A DNA stretch of 64,000 nucleotides from Nitzschia sp. pyKryTriq1 (GCA_956465555.1 OY101115.1:4254120-4318119); one strand, 5' to 3'. Shown: positions 1-10,351, counted from the first letter of the stretch. The notes: generated from the sequence alone by a model not told the origin. Numbers and translations: made by a program.

Positions 1-738
1 CCTGGTACAGTACCGGTATGTACTACTACTACTGCTTAGTCTTGCGTCTCGCAAGAAATTGTTGTTCCCGAGCGTGACTGGTCTGGGATCCACGAACCAC
101 GTCATCAGTCAAAATCGCGCTATGCGCGCGCTCGCCGCCCCTCTTTTCGGAAAATCGGGGCACATTCTTCAACAGCCAGCGTTCGTGTAAGGTACAGTAC
201 AGTAAGTACTGTACGTACCAGTACAGTGCTCAGTCTACTGGTACTTTACGACACAGGCTACATGTGTGCGGTACGTACGGTACCGGTACGTAGGCATTCT
301 ACCACCACGTGTGTCCAATCTACCGTACGGACAAACGCAATCGAGGGTCCGTAAAACAAAGGATGGTAAAACCAATGCTCCCCTTGTACGGTACCGTACA
401 GTACCAGGTACCGCACCGGAACAGTACCTGTACCAGGTACAGGTACAGGTACTGTATGTACCTGTACTACTGTACGTCTTCTCAGTACAACCGGTATGTA
501 CAACCTGCTGGTACAGTGTACCGGTACAGTACGTGAAAATTGTACAGTAGCCTGGTACTGTTCGTGCTCAGTTTTAGCCCTCCGACGACCCAGCACGACG
601 ACCCCCTCATCATTCCTCTCGTCACTTATTTCCCGTTTCTTCCTCTCGTCGGCATCTCGTCGTAACAAGAACGACGACGAAGACACAATTTTAACAAACC
701 GGTAATAATAGCCTATCCTTCGAGTACTCTTTAATCCC
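1..738. other. Upstream spacer, GTAC-rich, no gene seen
   Basis: No convincing coding region. The short open frames here overlap GTAC-rich sequence and give low-complexity Tyr/Val/Pro/Gly peptides. Positions 1-30 and 180-560 are dense in GTAC. Positions 575-700 are pyrimidine-rich and lead into the start codon at 739, as expected for a promoter/5' UTR. Confidence 0.6.
180..556. repeat. GTAC island 1
   Basis: Irregular array of the tetramer GTAC separated by 0-4 bases, with units such as GTACCG, GTACAG and GTACCAG. It contains many nested palindromes (GGTACC, GTACCGGTAC, AGTACT). The spacing is not a fixed period, so it is not a simple microsatellite. It lies about 180-560 bp upstream of the fusion gene's start codon. 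Confidence 0.85.
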
Positions 739-2464
739 ATGACCATGACCGCCACTTCCGATCGTCACGAAGAGTCTGCTCTAGGCAGCGGAGACGCAAG
801 TCCCTCTTCTTTTACCAAGGTAAGACCAACCAGAGACTCTGGAGGTGAGGATTGGTTATTCTGTTTAGTTTCAGCGCCTGTTGTGCTAACGTGAATGCAC
901 ATCATATTATTTTTATTCTCGTCGAAAGATCTTCAACAAGTCGACACAGTACACCGAGGAGGCGATTCAAACGTTCGAACACACCTTCGGCAAGCATTAC
1001 ATGTCGGCGGGAGGAGAAGCCATGACGGGTTTGATGATGGGAGCCTTGCAGGCACCCAAGGGCTGCTCCATGCTCGACATTGGCTTTGGCATCGGCGGTG
1101 CCGCTTATGCATTTGCCGAGACCTTGGATGCGACAGTCCGTGGGATCGATGTCGGTGTTCAAGGATGCGAATTGGCCAAGGCGGAGCTAGTTCGACGCAA
1201 CGAGGAACGTGTGGCCGCTGGACTCACTCCACTTAAAATTACTTTTGAGCTGGAAGACTGCACCCAGGCTGATTACGCGCCAGAATCGTTCGATGTTATT
1301 TATTCGCGAGACACTTTTGTTCATTTGTCTGCCGAGAGCAAGGAAAAGGTATTTGCCAACTGTTTCAAATGGCTCAAGCCGGGTGGAAAGATCTGCATCG
1401 CCGACTATTCCCTCGGACGCAATTCCGACGCGTCGGGACAACCGACGCCAGCATTTGCCCAGTATTTGCAGGCTCGAGACTACCATATGTACACTGCTAA
1501 GCAATATTCGGTGGCCCTGGAAACACCGGGATTCACCGATGTCAATGCGAGAGATATGGCGCATTGGTACTGTGTCACCTGCCAGACCGAATTGGATCGA
1601 GTAGCCCAACCTGGACCCAGTCGCGAAAAGTGTCTGGAAGAACAGGGAGCAGAACAAGTGGCCAAGCTGGAGCAAACCTACGAAAACAAAATTCAAATGA
1701 CCTTGCGGGGAGATCGTTCTTATGTTTTGATTACAGGTGTCAAGGCTGATGGTGAGGCTGAATCGTCGGCGTCGCTCCAAAAAGAAGTCCAAGAAGCCTA
1801 TCTGAAGCTTTACAACAAAGGATGGGTCATGAGTTGCGACGGAAACTTGTCGGCACGGGTGGCTCCAGGATCGCCTGACTTTTTCGTGACACCCACGGGC
1901 ATTGATGCTACCCAGATTGAACCCTCACAAATTGTTCGTTGCAATGGCAACGGCAAGACCGATGGTGCTATCAAACCGACTTCGGAAGTGGATTTGCACA
2001 CTTTGATTTATCAATCTCGTCCTGATGTGGGCGCTGTGGTGCATTCGCATTCTATTTATGCTTGTGCCCTTGCTTGTTGCCGCATTCCCCTTCCCCCCGC
2101 CCACTATGCCGTCTGCGAACTCTTGTGCAGCCCCACCAGCAGCTGCGCCGTTAACGACCAGGAGGGCGCCGCGGCGGTTCAGTGTGGAAGCTACCACACA
2201 TACGGAACCTTCGAGCTGGCCACTGCCACCTTGGCCGCTTTGGGCCAAAATTATGCCTGTTTCATGGCCAACCATGGAGCCGTCGTCGTTGGAAAGGATC
2301 TTGCTGAAGCCATGTACTTGACTGAACGATTGGAACGAGAATGTGAAATCTACTGGAGGGCCAAGCAGTTGGCCCGCCCCATTCCTTTGACATCGGAAGA
2401 AATTACCAGCCTCGCGTTGAGGGATAAAACGTACGGCCAAAACCCAGAGGAAGAATCCTCGTAG
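739..2464 (+). CDS. Phosphoethanolamine N-methyltransferase-like / class II aldolase fusion protein
   Basis: Two exons, 739-819 and 929-2464, joined in phase 0 across a GT-AG intron, give 538 residues. Residues about 28-300 resemble phosphoethanolamine N-methyltransferase (SAM-dependent triple methylation to phosphocholine). The N-terminal QYTEEA segment, SAM motif I LDIGFGIGG near residue 75, IYSRDTFVHLS and FKWLKPGGK are all present. The Tyr of QYT and the His of VHLS match the catalytic Tyr-His dyad known in the Plasmodium enzyme. Residues about 312-520 form a class II aldolase/adducin domain with its metal site: Glu of TSEVD (about 379), HSHS (about 397-400) and NHG (about 474). This fold covers fuculose-phosphate aldolase and methylthioribulose-phosphate dehydratase types; the substrate is unknown. 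No signal peptide is seen, so it is probably cytosolic. The fused architecture is unusual; the methyltransferase substrate is inferred from family resemblance. Confidence 0.88.
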
Positions 2465-2741
2465 ATACATACGTCAAAGCTTACGAAAAACAACCTGCTA
2501 GGGCCATAAATCCCCCAAGAGCCTTGTTTGGAATGTTGTTGTTGATACACATTCTTGTGGACCGTCGATGGATTTTGGAACACCAATGAATAAAATAAAT
2601 GTGCCGTTGTCGTTTGGGACTGAAAGTACGACGTTATCACTTGCAGGAGAAAAGAGTGCGGAAAGAGGAAGAGTACAATACCAATACTGTACGAGTCCTA
2701 CTGGCGTCTAGAGTAGTTTCGAGTTATATACATCTTGCAGA

Positions 2742-5700
2742 CTACTGACGATAGGCTCTTCCGTCATGTGTCGACTCGAGCGGAAAGCCAGCCTGAGCCA
2801 AATGTTGGATCAAACGACTTTCAAATCGACGGGAATCCGATTTCGAGGGTACTGGCAACACAACTGCAGTGCAGCTAGACCAGGCCGGGCCCTTACTGCG
2901 GTGGCTTTGTAAACGTTGAAACAGAGAGTCCGTTTCACCAACATAATAACGAGGTGGATTGCATCCCAACTCCAACAAATAGACGCACGATTTATTGGCA
3001 AACGTGGGCGGAGGATTAGCCTTTGGTGGGATGGTAGTTGAAGGTTGACCGAGCATTTCTTCTGCTAGAGCCACTGCTTTCTGAAAGCCATAATGGTCCT
3101 GTGTGATTATACTGTTGATTCTAGTAACAAGTTCCTTGGCATCTTCGGGAGTCACAGTGTGGTGGGAGAGATACTGATCTAGTTCGTCGGCTCTCTCAAT
3201 GATCTCATCGGGAAGACCAAAACGTGCAGCGGTCACCATGGCCAATGAATCGTTGCAGACGCCATCTTCCAAACGATAGGTCCACTCGTAGGAATTGCTT
3301 GCAGATCTTGTAATAGCCATTTGTTTAGTGATAATGCGTTCTTTCGCCTTCAGCGGCAAATTCAAGATATCGTGCAGATGAGTAGCGAAGATGCCACTCA
3401 TCCCACGGCTGGCCATGGCCTCAAGAATAGCAGCGGCCAGTCGAGCACCATCACGAGGAGAGGTTCCTCGTCCAATTTCGTCCACAAATACAAGTGATCT
3501 AGGGCCGCAGCAGCGCATGAGTGCCGCGATATCTTCCATTTCGGCTCCAAACGCACTTTTGTTCTCGGCAGGGACGTCGGCTGAAGCTCCCCGTAGAAAC
3601 AGGGTATCAAAGCGAGGAATACGAGATCCTTCCATCAACGGAGCACACAAACCACAGACGGTTAAGAGCGCGGCAGCAGCTGTAGAACGCATAATCGTAG
3701 ACTTTCCACTCATGTTTGGGGCTGTTAGAAGAAACATGCCATCCAAATCAAAGGTATTCGGTACCGCCTGCGATTGAGGCATCCAGTACGGCCAAAGCCC
3801 TACGAGCTTGGCCGAGGCACCCGTAGTGCCATCGATATTGGTGCTTTCTGGGTCCAGTGTTTCCGCCAGATGCCAATTATTCTTGATAGCCTTGACGGCA
3901 TGGTGATAGGCGGCCGACAAAGCCAGATTCAAATGTGCCGATTGGATAATTGCTGGAATGTGGCCGTCGTCTTGCAACGTCTTGGCTAAAGTAGACAAGA
4001 TTGACGATACTTCTTCGCAAGCTTTGTCACAGGCCACAACGTACTCTGATAGAGCCTGCTGCACATCTTCTGTGGTGTAACGGGTGTTGAGTTTCTTGCC
4101 GTGCCGATCCCTTGGGATAATGTAATCCTTTGCATTCCCAGAAGTTGGGACTTTCTTGAGTACCAGCAAATTATTGAAAATATCTTGTGCAATCAGCACT
4201 CGGTTGCTCTCATCGCCCTTTACGAAATCCCGAGCGATGACTTCATCAAGATGTCGCCCCGCTTCTTCCACTCGTCGGTACACCTGCTCTGCGACTTCTC
4301 GCTGAACCCGACCTCGCCAAGGAAGTTCGTTCCGTTCTACAAACCCATCTGGAAGATACTTGTAGTGTGTCAATGGGTCCTCCAGAGAGAAATGCAAAGA
4401 TGCAGCATTGTCTTGAAACACGAGCAACTCATCGTCGACATGATGTGAAGGGCAGATGACGGCTTCAATCGTGTCCATAGCCTGCTGACACCGCACCAGC
4501 AACGATTCTCGGTCGGCAACCAAGCCGCTTTCATGGGAACACAATGTCAGAAGCGCGTCTATGGGCAGGTCATGGTGATGATGATGATTTTGCGACACCA
4601 CAAACCGAGTCACTGCGAGCGTGTGTAAGAGTTCTCCATAGATGGCCGCACTCGCTTGACCGGCCCGAATCAGACTCAAAACTTTTCCCAAGGGTGGAAC
4701 CGTCAACCGGGGCAACACCATATTGTTGTCTTCATCCCTCAGTGACTGGACAACCTCGGACATCGCTCGTGCCACTTTGGGTGGAGGTGGCACCAACAAG
4801 TAACGCTTCAAAAATCGTCGAGTTGCTGCAGGTGCAGCCTCGTCCAACACATGAAAAATTAATGAGGGAATGGCAGGATCTTGGAGCAAACCCAGCTGGC
4901 TCGCTGTTTCCAAATACAATGGATTGGTATGGGCTGACGATTGAGAAACGGTAAAGTCCTTTGGGCTCGGTCTTTGTTCTGGAATACAGCCACCCGGCTT
5001 TCGACTTGAGGAAGTTAAATCGTGGCGCTCTTCGTCATGCCGTTTTTCATTCCAGTGAAGTAAGGTATCCACAATGACAGAAATATATCGTTCGGATTCG
5101 GATCCATCCGTGTTGGGAATCAAATGAGGTGGCAGCACGATGGTACGGACTCGAAAGCCACCCAAATGAGCTTCTACTAATTCTCGCTCTGCCGTCGTGC
5201 TGGGCTGGGAAGGATGAGGCAAAAACGGCAAGGAAATCGACTTGGTGGAAGATGATGATGATTCGGTAGGAGAAGGAATATACACCAATGGTTCCGCAGG
5301 AGGATATGCGGCCAATCGACAAGCCACCGCCTCTGGAGTCAATCGTTCCGAATACTCCACCGACCGCTCTTCCAAAGAGACCTCCATCATGTGATACCCC
5401 GCTGCCGTGTGAACAATTCCCACACATGGACGGGATGGTGGTAGCTGATCCAATGCAGAACCACTTTCATGCTCTGAGCCCAGCAACCAATTGTGGTCAT
5501 ACAGATATGTGGGCGATGCCGGTGAGACGATTTGCGACAAAACCCTCGTTTTGAGTTTGTTGGACGCTGTTTGACCGACTTCTTCGTAGACGGCGACGCT
5601 GAAGCCTTGTTCTGTAAGTCCATTCAGAGTCGCCTGTACATTGCGATAAGGACATCCTGCCTTGACTTTGCCTCCCATTGGATTCAACCCAACATGTTCG

Positions 5701-6782
5701 ACTAGCAGAATCGCATCCACCCCAAACGTTTCATAGAAATCACCCATTCTCGTCAAAATCACACACTGGGGATATAATCGTTTTTGTTCTCGACAAAATG
5801 CCAAGAAACTTCCCTTTTTGCCAGCAGCTGTGGGTGTAGTAACTACAGCTCTTTTCTTGGGCGAAGCTGTCGGATCAAAGCCCATGGGACATTCGGTGGA
5901 ATCGAGTTGTTTCAAGAGATCACGTGCGACCGGTCTTGAGATCTGTTTCAAGGGATCTCGCCAATAGTCATCCAATTTGGATCCTGGTCGGTCAAAGAGT
6001 GAATCCACGATTTGCTCATGTGTCGGTTGATGATCTTTCCTGCTGGTAGCACTAGTTGTGCTAATTCTAGTAGTAGGGACCAGCATTGTTGGATCATCCT
6101 CGTCCAATGATTCTTCTTCATCATCATCATCATCATCATCATCGAGTTGCTGCTGTTCCTCCTGCTGTATCTGGCTTTCTTGTTGTTTGATTAAGGATCG
6201 GCAGTGCAAAATAAGATGCGCTAATTGCCGTTTATCGGGTGGAATTTCTTCATCGGTCATGGCCTGTTGCAGCGCCGACTTGGCCGTGGATTGGTTCGGC
6301 CGTCCAAAAATCGCCATGGAAACTTGTTTCGGGCTTTGGACATTGATAGGAGTGCCGTCATTGCATTGAGTGATTCGTTCTTGCAGTGCTTCAATAATAC
6401 TATCGTTGCTATAGTTGCCAGAAGACTGATCATCATCTTCTTTTTCTTCGCCACCACCGTCCACATGCCCAACATACGATTGAAGCACCGAAACGAAGGA
6501 AAACTGCCGACGCCGATCGACCAGATCGATTCTTTGCAAATGCAAATGACAGTGGGTACGATGATGATGACTTGCTGTTCTCGTTGTCGTTGTTGTGGAG
6601 CATGGGGCAGAAGAAGAAAAGGCACGGACCGCCAAAGTCGGCTGACGATGCCGAGAAAATGCTGCTGCTAGCAGAAGGCACGACGACGCCATGAGAATAT
6701 AAAGAATTACCGGTATTGGAGACAAACTAGCAGCAACCGAATTTCTTCTTCTTCTTCTCCGTTTCGTGTGTGGCACTCTCAT
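2742..6782 (-). CDS. MSH1: MSH1-type organellar MutS homologue with C-terminal GIY-YIG nuclease domain
   Basis: Single exon, 1346 residues from the first ATG (6782); the open frame runs slightly further only through a TTG. The N-terminus has a basic stretch, then a hydrophobic run ending LLAAAF near residue 42, which resembles a diatom signal peptide with the Ala-Phe plastid-import site. An Asp/Glu-rich low-complexity tract follows. MutS domain I carries the mismatch-reading motif GDFYETFG near residue 348. The ATPase has Walker A TAPNMSGKST near 1023 and Walker B LVFVDEIGRG near 1097. The C-terminal ~85 residues form a GIY-YIG domain (VYLLEL ... YYVGET). MutS plus GIY-YIG is the hallmark of MSH1, which suppresses mutation and recombination in plant organelles and has also been reported outside plants. 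Plastid targeting is inferred. Convergent with the fusion gene. Confidence 0.93.
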   Translation of the reverse strand: MRVPHTKRRRRRRNSVAASLSPIPVILYILMASSCLLLAAAFSRHRQPTLAVRAFSSSAPCSTTTTTRTASHHHRTHCHLHLQRIDLVDRRRQFSFVSVLQSYVGHVDGGGEEKEDDDQSSGNYSNDSIIEALQERITQCNDGTPINVQSPKQVSMAIFGRPNQSTAKSALQQAMTDEEIPPDKRQLAHLILHCRSLIKQQESQIQQEEQQQLDDDDDDDDEEESLDEDDPTMLVPTTRISTTSATSRKDHQPTHEQIVDSLFDRPGSKLDDYWRDPLKQISRPVARDLLKQLDSTECPMGFDPTASPKKRAVVTTPTAAGKKGSFLAFCREQKRLYPQCVILTRMGDFYETFGVDAILLVEHVGLNPMGGKVKAGCPYRNVQATLNGLTEQGFSVAVYEEVGQTASNKLKTRVLSQIVSPASPTYLYDHNWLLGSEHESGSALDQLPPSRPCVGIVHTAAGYHMMEVSLEERSVEYSERLTPEAVACRLAAYPPAEPLVYIPSPTESSSSSTKSISLPFLPHPSQPSTTAERELVEAHLGGFRVRTIVLPPHLIPNTDGSESERYISVIVDTLLHWNEKRHDEERHDLTSSSRKPGGCIPEQRPSPKDFTVSQSSAHTNPLYLETASQLGLLQDPAIPSLIFHVLDEAAPAATRRFLKRYLLVPPPPKVARAMSEVVQSLRDEDNNMVLPRLTVPPLGKVLSLIRAGQASAAIYGELLHTLAVTRFVVSQNHHHHHDLPIDALLTLCSHESGLVADRESLLVRCQQAMDTIEAVICPSHHVDDELLVFQDNAASLHFSLEDPLTHYKYLPDGFVERNELPWRGRVQREVAEQVYRRVEEAGRHLDEVIARDFVKGDESNRVLIAQDIFNNLLVLKKVPTSGNAKDYIIPRDRHGKKLNTRYTTEDVQQALSEYVVACDKACEEVSSILSTLAKTLQDDGHIPAIIQSAHLNLALSAAYHHAVKAIKNNWHLAETLDPESTNIDGTTGASAKLVGLWPYWMPQSQAVPNTFDLDGMFLLTAPNMSGKSTIMRSTAAAALLTVCGLCAPLMEGSRIPRFDTLFLRGASADVPAENKSAFGAEMEDIAALMRCCGPRSLVFVDEIGRGTSPRDGARLAAAILEAMASRGMSGIFATHLHDILNLPLKAKERIITKQMAITRSASNSYEWTYRLEDGVCNDSLAMVTAARFGLPDEIIERADELDQYLSHHTVTPEDAKELVTRINSIITQDHYGFQKAVALAEEMLGQPSTTIPPKANPPPTFANKSCVYLLELGCNPPRYYVGETDSLFQRLQSHRSKGPAWSSCTAVVLPVPSKSDSRRFESRLIQHLAQAGFPLESTHDGRAYRQ

Positions 6783-7662
6783 GAATGAATGAATCAATCA
6801 ATCAATCAATCAATCAATTACAGCAAGTCAATCTGGCTACCAGTATGAAGCAGTACTTGTACATTACTGTACTTGCACCGGTACTCGTACAAGTAGCCAA
6901 GCGTGGAAAGAATGATCGTGGGTTGTAATACCGGTACGGTGGATAATGGTGTGGGTGTTGGGTGTGGGCGAGAGAACAATCCAAGATTCCCAAGCTACGC
7001 CTCGGTCAGTGCAAGGTAATGCAAATTGGGTATGTATATATTGGTACGGGATGCTTGGTTGGTATCGTATGTATAAAGGTAAATTGAGAGCGCGCCTGGC
7101 TTGAACACATACATTACTTAGATGTATATTTTAAAGTATACAGTATGAAATAAATAATGAGACCTAACTTGCATCAATTGCATGACCTTGGCCAGTGTGC
7201 GGTACATGAGGTCCCCAGCCGCCGGCATAGTACTGGTACCAGGTACGAAACGCCGGACCTCTCGCCCACGATGACCCTTGAGATGATCGTTAATTGCTGA
7301 CTTCAATCCGGCACTGTTAGTCCGGGAAAAGAACAAGGGCCATTTCATATAATACATAATATATTATAGGTTTTAACCGACTTTGGTGGTACTGTACAGT
7401 ACCATGGCCAAAAGTGCCGGAACTGTACCCCTGGTACCAGAGCTAGGTACAGGTACCAGTACGGTACCTGGTACTGCTGCTGGTACCGTAGGTTTATCGT
7501 ACTTGTACCAGGTACCGGTGCAATACCAGGTACCAGGTACCAGGTACGGCCCGCCCCGACGTAGTACTGTTCTCTTCTTGTAGGGCTCACGCAGCACTTT
7601 GGGCCTCAAAAATATACGGTAGTGCGGTAGTCTTCTACTGTACCTGGTACTGTTCAGGAAAA
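6783..7662. other. Spacer with ATTG microsatellite and GTAC-rich sequence
   Basis: Immediately upstream of the MSH1 start is a short TCAA/ATTG tetranucleotide run (about 6789-6820). GTAC-rich patches occur at about 6840-6950 and 7225-7250, before the dense island at 7381-7560. No coding region is supported. Confidence 0.6.
7381..7560. repeat. GTAC island 2 (very dense)
   Basis: I count 17 copies of GTAC in these 180 bp, against less than one expected by chance. Many sit in GGTACC or GTACCAGGTACC contexts. Both strands are open for about 200 bp here, but the peptides are low-complexity and I treat them as by-products of the repeat. Confidence 0.9.
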
Positions 7663-7980
7663 ATGGACGGCTATGATATTGTACCGGTATGTTCTACGCG
7701 AGTACAATTCGCTAAAATGATTTTGAGTGGTGAAGCGATGCCCACCGTAGAACATGGTATGATTTCTACGTGTCGCGACACTACCTACAGTACTTCAACG
7801 CAGAACCCATACCTTGCCTTCTCTTCACTATTACATTGTACTACTAATGATGACGACTCAGATGTCTTGCCCCCTCTCCAGTTTGTACATACGTACGTGG
7901 AGAAGAGAAAAGATCTGGCGATGAGCATGTTCTTGCAACAAGCCCAAGAGACTTCGCCTTGCTATGCTCTGGTAGAGTAG
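7663..7980 (+). CDS. Doubtful small ORF, 105 residues
   Basis: Begins with ATG just after a GTAC patch and ends in a GTAG/CTAC cluster. The protein has no recognised domain, signal peptide or membrane segment; the middle is Asp-rich and the C-terminal part is helical in character (VEKRKDLAMSMFLQQAQ). It could be an exon of a diatom-specific gene or a chance frame. No splice partners are obvious. Confidence 0.22.
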   Translation: MDGYDIVPVCSTRVQFAKMILSGEAMPTVEHGMISTCRDTTYSTSTQNPYLAFSSLLHCTTNDDDSDVLPPLQFVHTYVEKRKDLAMSMFLQQAQETSPCYALVE

Positions 7981-8355
7981 CTCTACAGTATTACTCTACT
8001 ACTCTACCACTAGAGAGTAGACGAGCGAAAAGGTGTGGTCGCCTTCGATGAGGCCAGTACTGTAGATGGAGGAGCGGGGTGGTCTTGCTCAAGCAGAGGA
8101 GGCGTGCTGCACATGGTGATTTCAATATATATTTAATAATACTACTATGTTATGAAGAAACTGCTATTACAATATGACCGTACTTGATAATGATCATGAA
8201 GGTGGTGTCTACTCGTCCTGGACGAAGAGTGGCAGCAGAATGTCCATCCTCATGATCATACTGAGAATCGGCACAAACACTGGAGGGATAGTTCCTCGTA
8301 GGCAGTAGGGCAATTGTTGTCTTTTCTTGGGCCACCCGGGCACATTGTTTGTTCT

Positions 8356-8787
8356 TTACCTGCCATTACTCTTAACGCTAGGAACTGGCGGAACGGTAGG
8401 AGCCTTGGTACTCTTGACGGAGACGGCAGGAGCCTTGGTGCTCTTGACGGAGACGGCAGGAGCCTTGGTGCTCTTGACGGAGACGGCAGGAGCCTTGGTG
8501 CTCTTGACGGAGACGGCAGGAGCCTTGGTGCTCTTGACGGTAGGAGCCTTGGTGCTCTTGACGGTGGGAGCCTTGGTGCTCTTGACGGTAGGAGCCTTGG
8601 TGCTCTTGACGGTGGGAGCCTTGAACTTGGGTACCTGCAGCAAACGTTCCTCACCGGCAGCACCACGAGCACCGAACACGCGAGAGCTCCTGATGGATGC
8701 TTGGACTTGCTCGTCGTCGTCAGACAAAGATGAAACCACAAGAACCAAGAACGCTGCGGCAAGAGCAAGAGGGAAAGAAAGTTTCAT
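8356..8787 (-). CDS. Secreted Lys-Ser-Thr-Lys-Ala-Pro repeat protein
   Basis: 143 residues starting at the ATG at 8787, chosen because a clear signal peptide begins there (MKLSFPLALAAAFLVLVVSS); upstream codons are only an Ile run. After an acidic spacer and an Arg/Gly-rich stretch comes a repeat array: four units of KSTKAPTV followed by four of KSTKAPAVSV and a short tail. The protein is very rich in Lys, Thr, Ser, Pro and Ala. The K-S-T-K spacing fits the KXXK pattern seen in silaffin-like silica-associated proteins, where lysines carry polyamines, but Pro-Thr-rich wall or adhesive proteins are equally possible. Function unknown. The last codons read AGG-TAA inside a splice-donor-like AGGTAAAG, so a further 3' exon cannot be excluded. 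Confidence 0.7.
   Translation of the reverse strand: MKLSFPLALAAAFLVLVVSSLSDDDEQVQASIRSSRVFGARGAAGEERLLQVPKFKAPTVKSTKAPTVKSTKAPTVKSTKAPTVKSTKAPAVSVKSTKAPAVSVKSTKAPAVSVKSTKAPAVSVKSTKAPTVPPVPSVKSNGR
8393..8625 (-). repeat. Coding tandem repeat, 24-bp and 30-bp units
   Basis: Nearly identical 30-bp units (four) followed by 24-bp units (four) on the plus strand encode the Lys/Thr/Pro repeats on the minus strand. The 30-bp unit equals the 24-bp unit plus two codons (Ser-Val). Because both lengths are multiples of three, the opposite strand is also open here. The near identity indicates recent slippage or unequal exchange. Confidence 0.9.
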
Positions 8788-10351
8788 GATGATGATGATG
8801 ATGATGAGCGCGTTGGCATTCCCTCTCGTTGACAATTTTGCCCGCTTCTTGTAAATTATGATGTGGGCAGGTCGCGGGGAGATCCCGCCATGGGCGGGTC
8901 TTTGTTATCATCTGGGTTAGCCAGTGCAAGTCCCAGGTGCAGCTACGTAGCGAGCACTTTCGATCATGAAGGGTCATTTGCCATTAGAGTAAGATACTTC
9001 ATCATCATGATCGGTCATTTCCCCAAGGAGCGGCCGGTGCTTTCTGTATTTATGGAATCATCTTTGTACCAGGCAAGTGTCACGACTAACAGGGGGCTGT
9101 CCTCGCTCGCTGAGACAGGTGCCGCCGGTGTGTACCGGTACCAGTACCGCTTCGAACGGTACGAGTACGGCACCGGTACAGTGGACACGTACCGGTACTG
9201 GTGGTACTGTACAGGAGACATATTCAATGAGAACCACGTATATGAAAACCAAGATAAAAACCACGCGATAACGCTAGTAGTAAAAAACCAAAAGACTCAA
9301 CTGGCGGGAATTGAACCCCAACCTCCTAAGTAATAATAGTTTTCGTTTTGTCTGTGATCGGCTTTGGCACTCCTCTTTGCTTGGCAGGCGCCCTTTGCAC
9401 ATGGCTTCCCTGGTTCCCTGGCGCCTCCTCTTCTGACACGACTGCAATAGATACGGGATTCAATTCGTGATTTAAAGTAGACGAAATTAACGCCAATCGG
9501 ATCGCCCACCTTCGAGGCCCCTATAGGGGCCTCGAAGGGGTTTTTTCGAGGCCCCCCGAGGCCCCTATAGGGGCCTCGAAGTCTTAAAACACGGCCCTTC
9601 GAGGCCCCTACTTTCTTATCTCTGCTTAAAACAAATAGAGATAAGAGCAGATAAGAGCCTCCCTCCGACATTTGCAATTTTTATTTCTTCCTCGCATCAT
9701 TATCATTGTTCATCACCTGGAGATTTCTATGGAGTAGCGGGAGGCCAAAAATACGATAGTGGGGGATAGCCAGGAGCATTCCCCAGAGAAAATCTGCAGG
9801 CGGAATTTGCAAGCTCCCTGGAGAATTTGGCAGAGAAAAAGTACCTTAATTAAATCTGAAGTTTTGTCTTAAGAGAATTCTGCCTACTAAAAAGAAACCA
9901 ATAACTAAAAGGAATCCACAGGCGATCGTGCATAGGGCAAAATAGCTATGTGTGTATCAGACCTGGAATCTTGTAAAGATATCCACTTGGTTGCTACAAT
10001 AGTCTATTGCGATCTGATATTTTCATGCAAATCGGATTATTAAAATTTAATGACAATCCGATACGTTTCATCGTTCGCACATTTCAATTCATCTACAAGT
10101 AATGGTTGGCTGTCACACACAAAATATCGTCCCGACATATGATGTCTAACACCACCATACTTCATACATACGTATACCAGCTGTCATACCTTCGTATGTT
10201 CAGCCTCCTTCATTTTTACTCAACACCTGACTCCTCCTTCCTTCATTCCCTCCCTTGTCCCCAGTCGGGTATTTCGTGGTTGTACTGTGCCGGTACGAGT
10301 GGTTTGCGGCGTTTGGTATTGAGCAGGCCGAGGAAAAGAAAGGCTATCATC
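8788..10351. other. Spacer with GTAC patch, palindrome cluster and AT-rich tract
   Basis: Holds a GTAC patch at about 9130-9220, a lone Pol III B-box-like sequence on the minus strand near 9300, and the palindrome cluster at 9509-9612. An AT-rich tract without features runs from about 9840 to 10100. The 10106-10351 stretch is open in frame with the next gene but lies before the preferred start and is probably 5' UTR. Confidence 0.55.
9509..9612. repeat. Cluster of perfect GC-rich palindromes
   Basis: A perfect 30-bp palindrome occupies 9509-9538 (core GGCCCCTATAGGGGCC), and a second perfect 22-bp palindrome occupies 9557-9578 with the same core. Partial copies of TTCGAGGCCCC lie at 9546 and 9598. 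Next to them, 9612-9660 contains inverted copies of a TTATCTCTGCTTA-like sequence. The cluster may be the end of a foldback/MITE-like element or a strong hairpin; it is not a protein-coding feature. Confidence 0.8.

Noticed and set aside
258-755. 165-residue minus-strand frame and overlapping plus-strand frames
   Set aside because: Translation of GTAC-rich sequence gives Tyr/Val/Pro/Gly low-complexity peptides, open on several frames at once.
8327-8854. 175-residue plus-strand frame with Ala-Gly-Leu-Val-Leu-Leu-Thr repeats
   Set aside because: Antisense of the KSTKAP repeat; the minus strand has the signal peptide and a coherent protein.
9299-9345. Possible tRNA on the minus strand (B-box GGTTCAATTCC followed by CGCC)
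   Set aside because: The T stem does not pair well, and no A-box, anticodon arm or matching 5' acceptor is found within the right distance. At most it is a tRNA-derived fragment.
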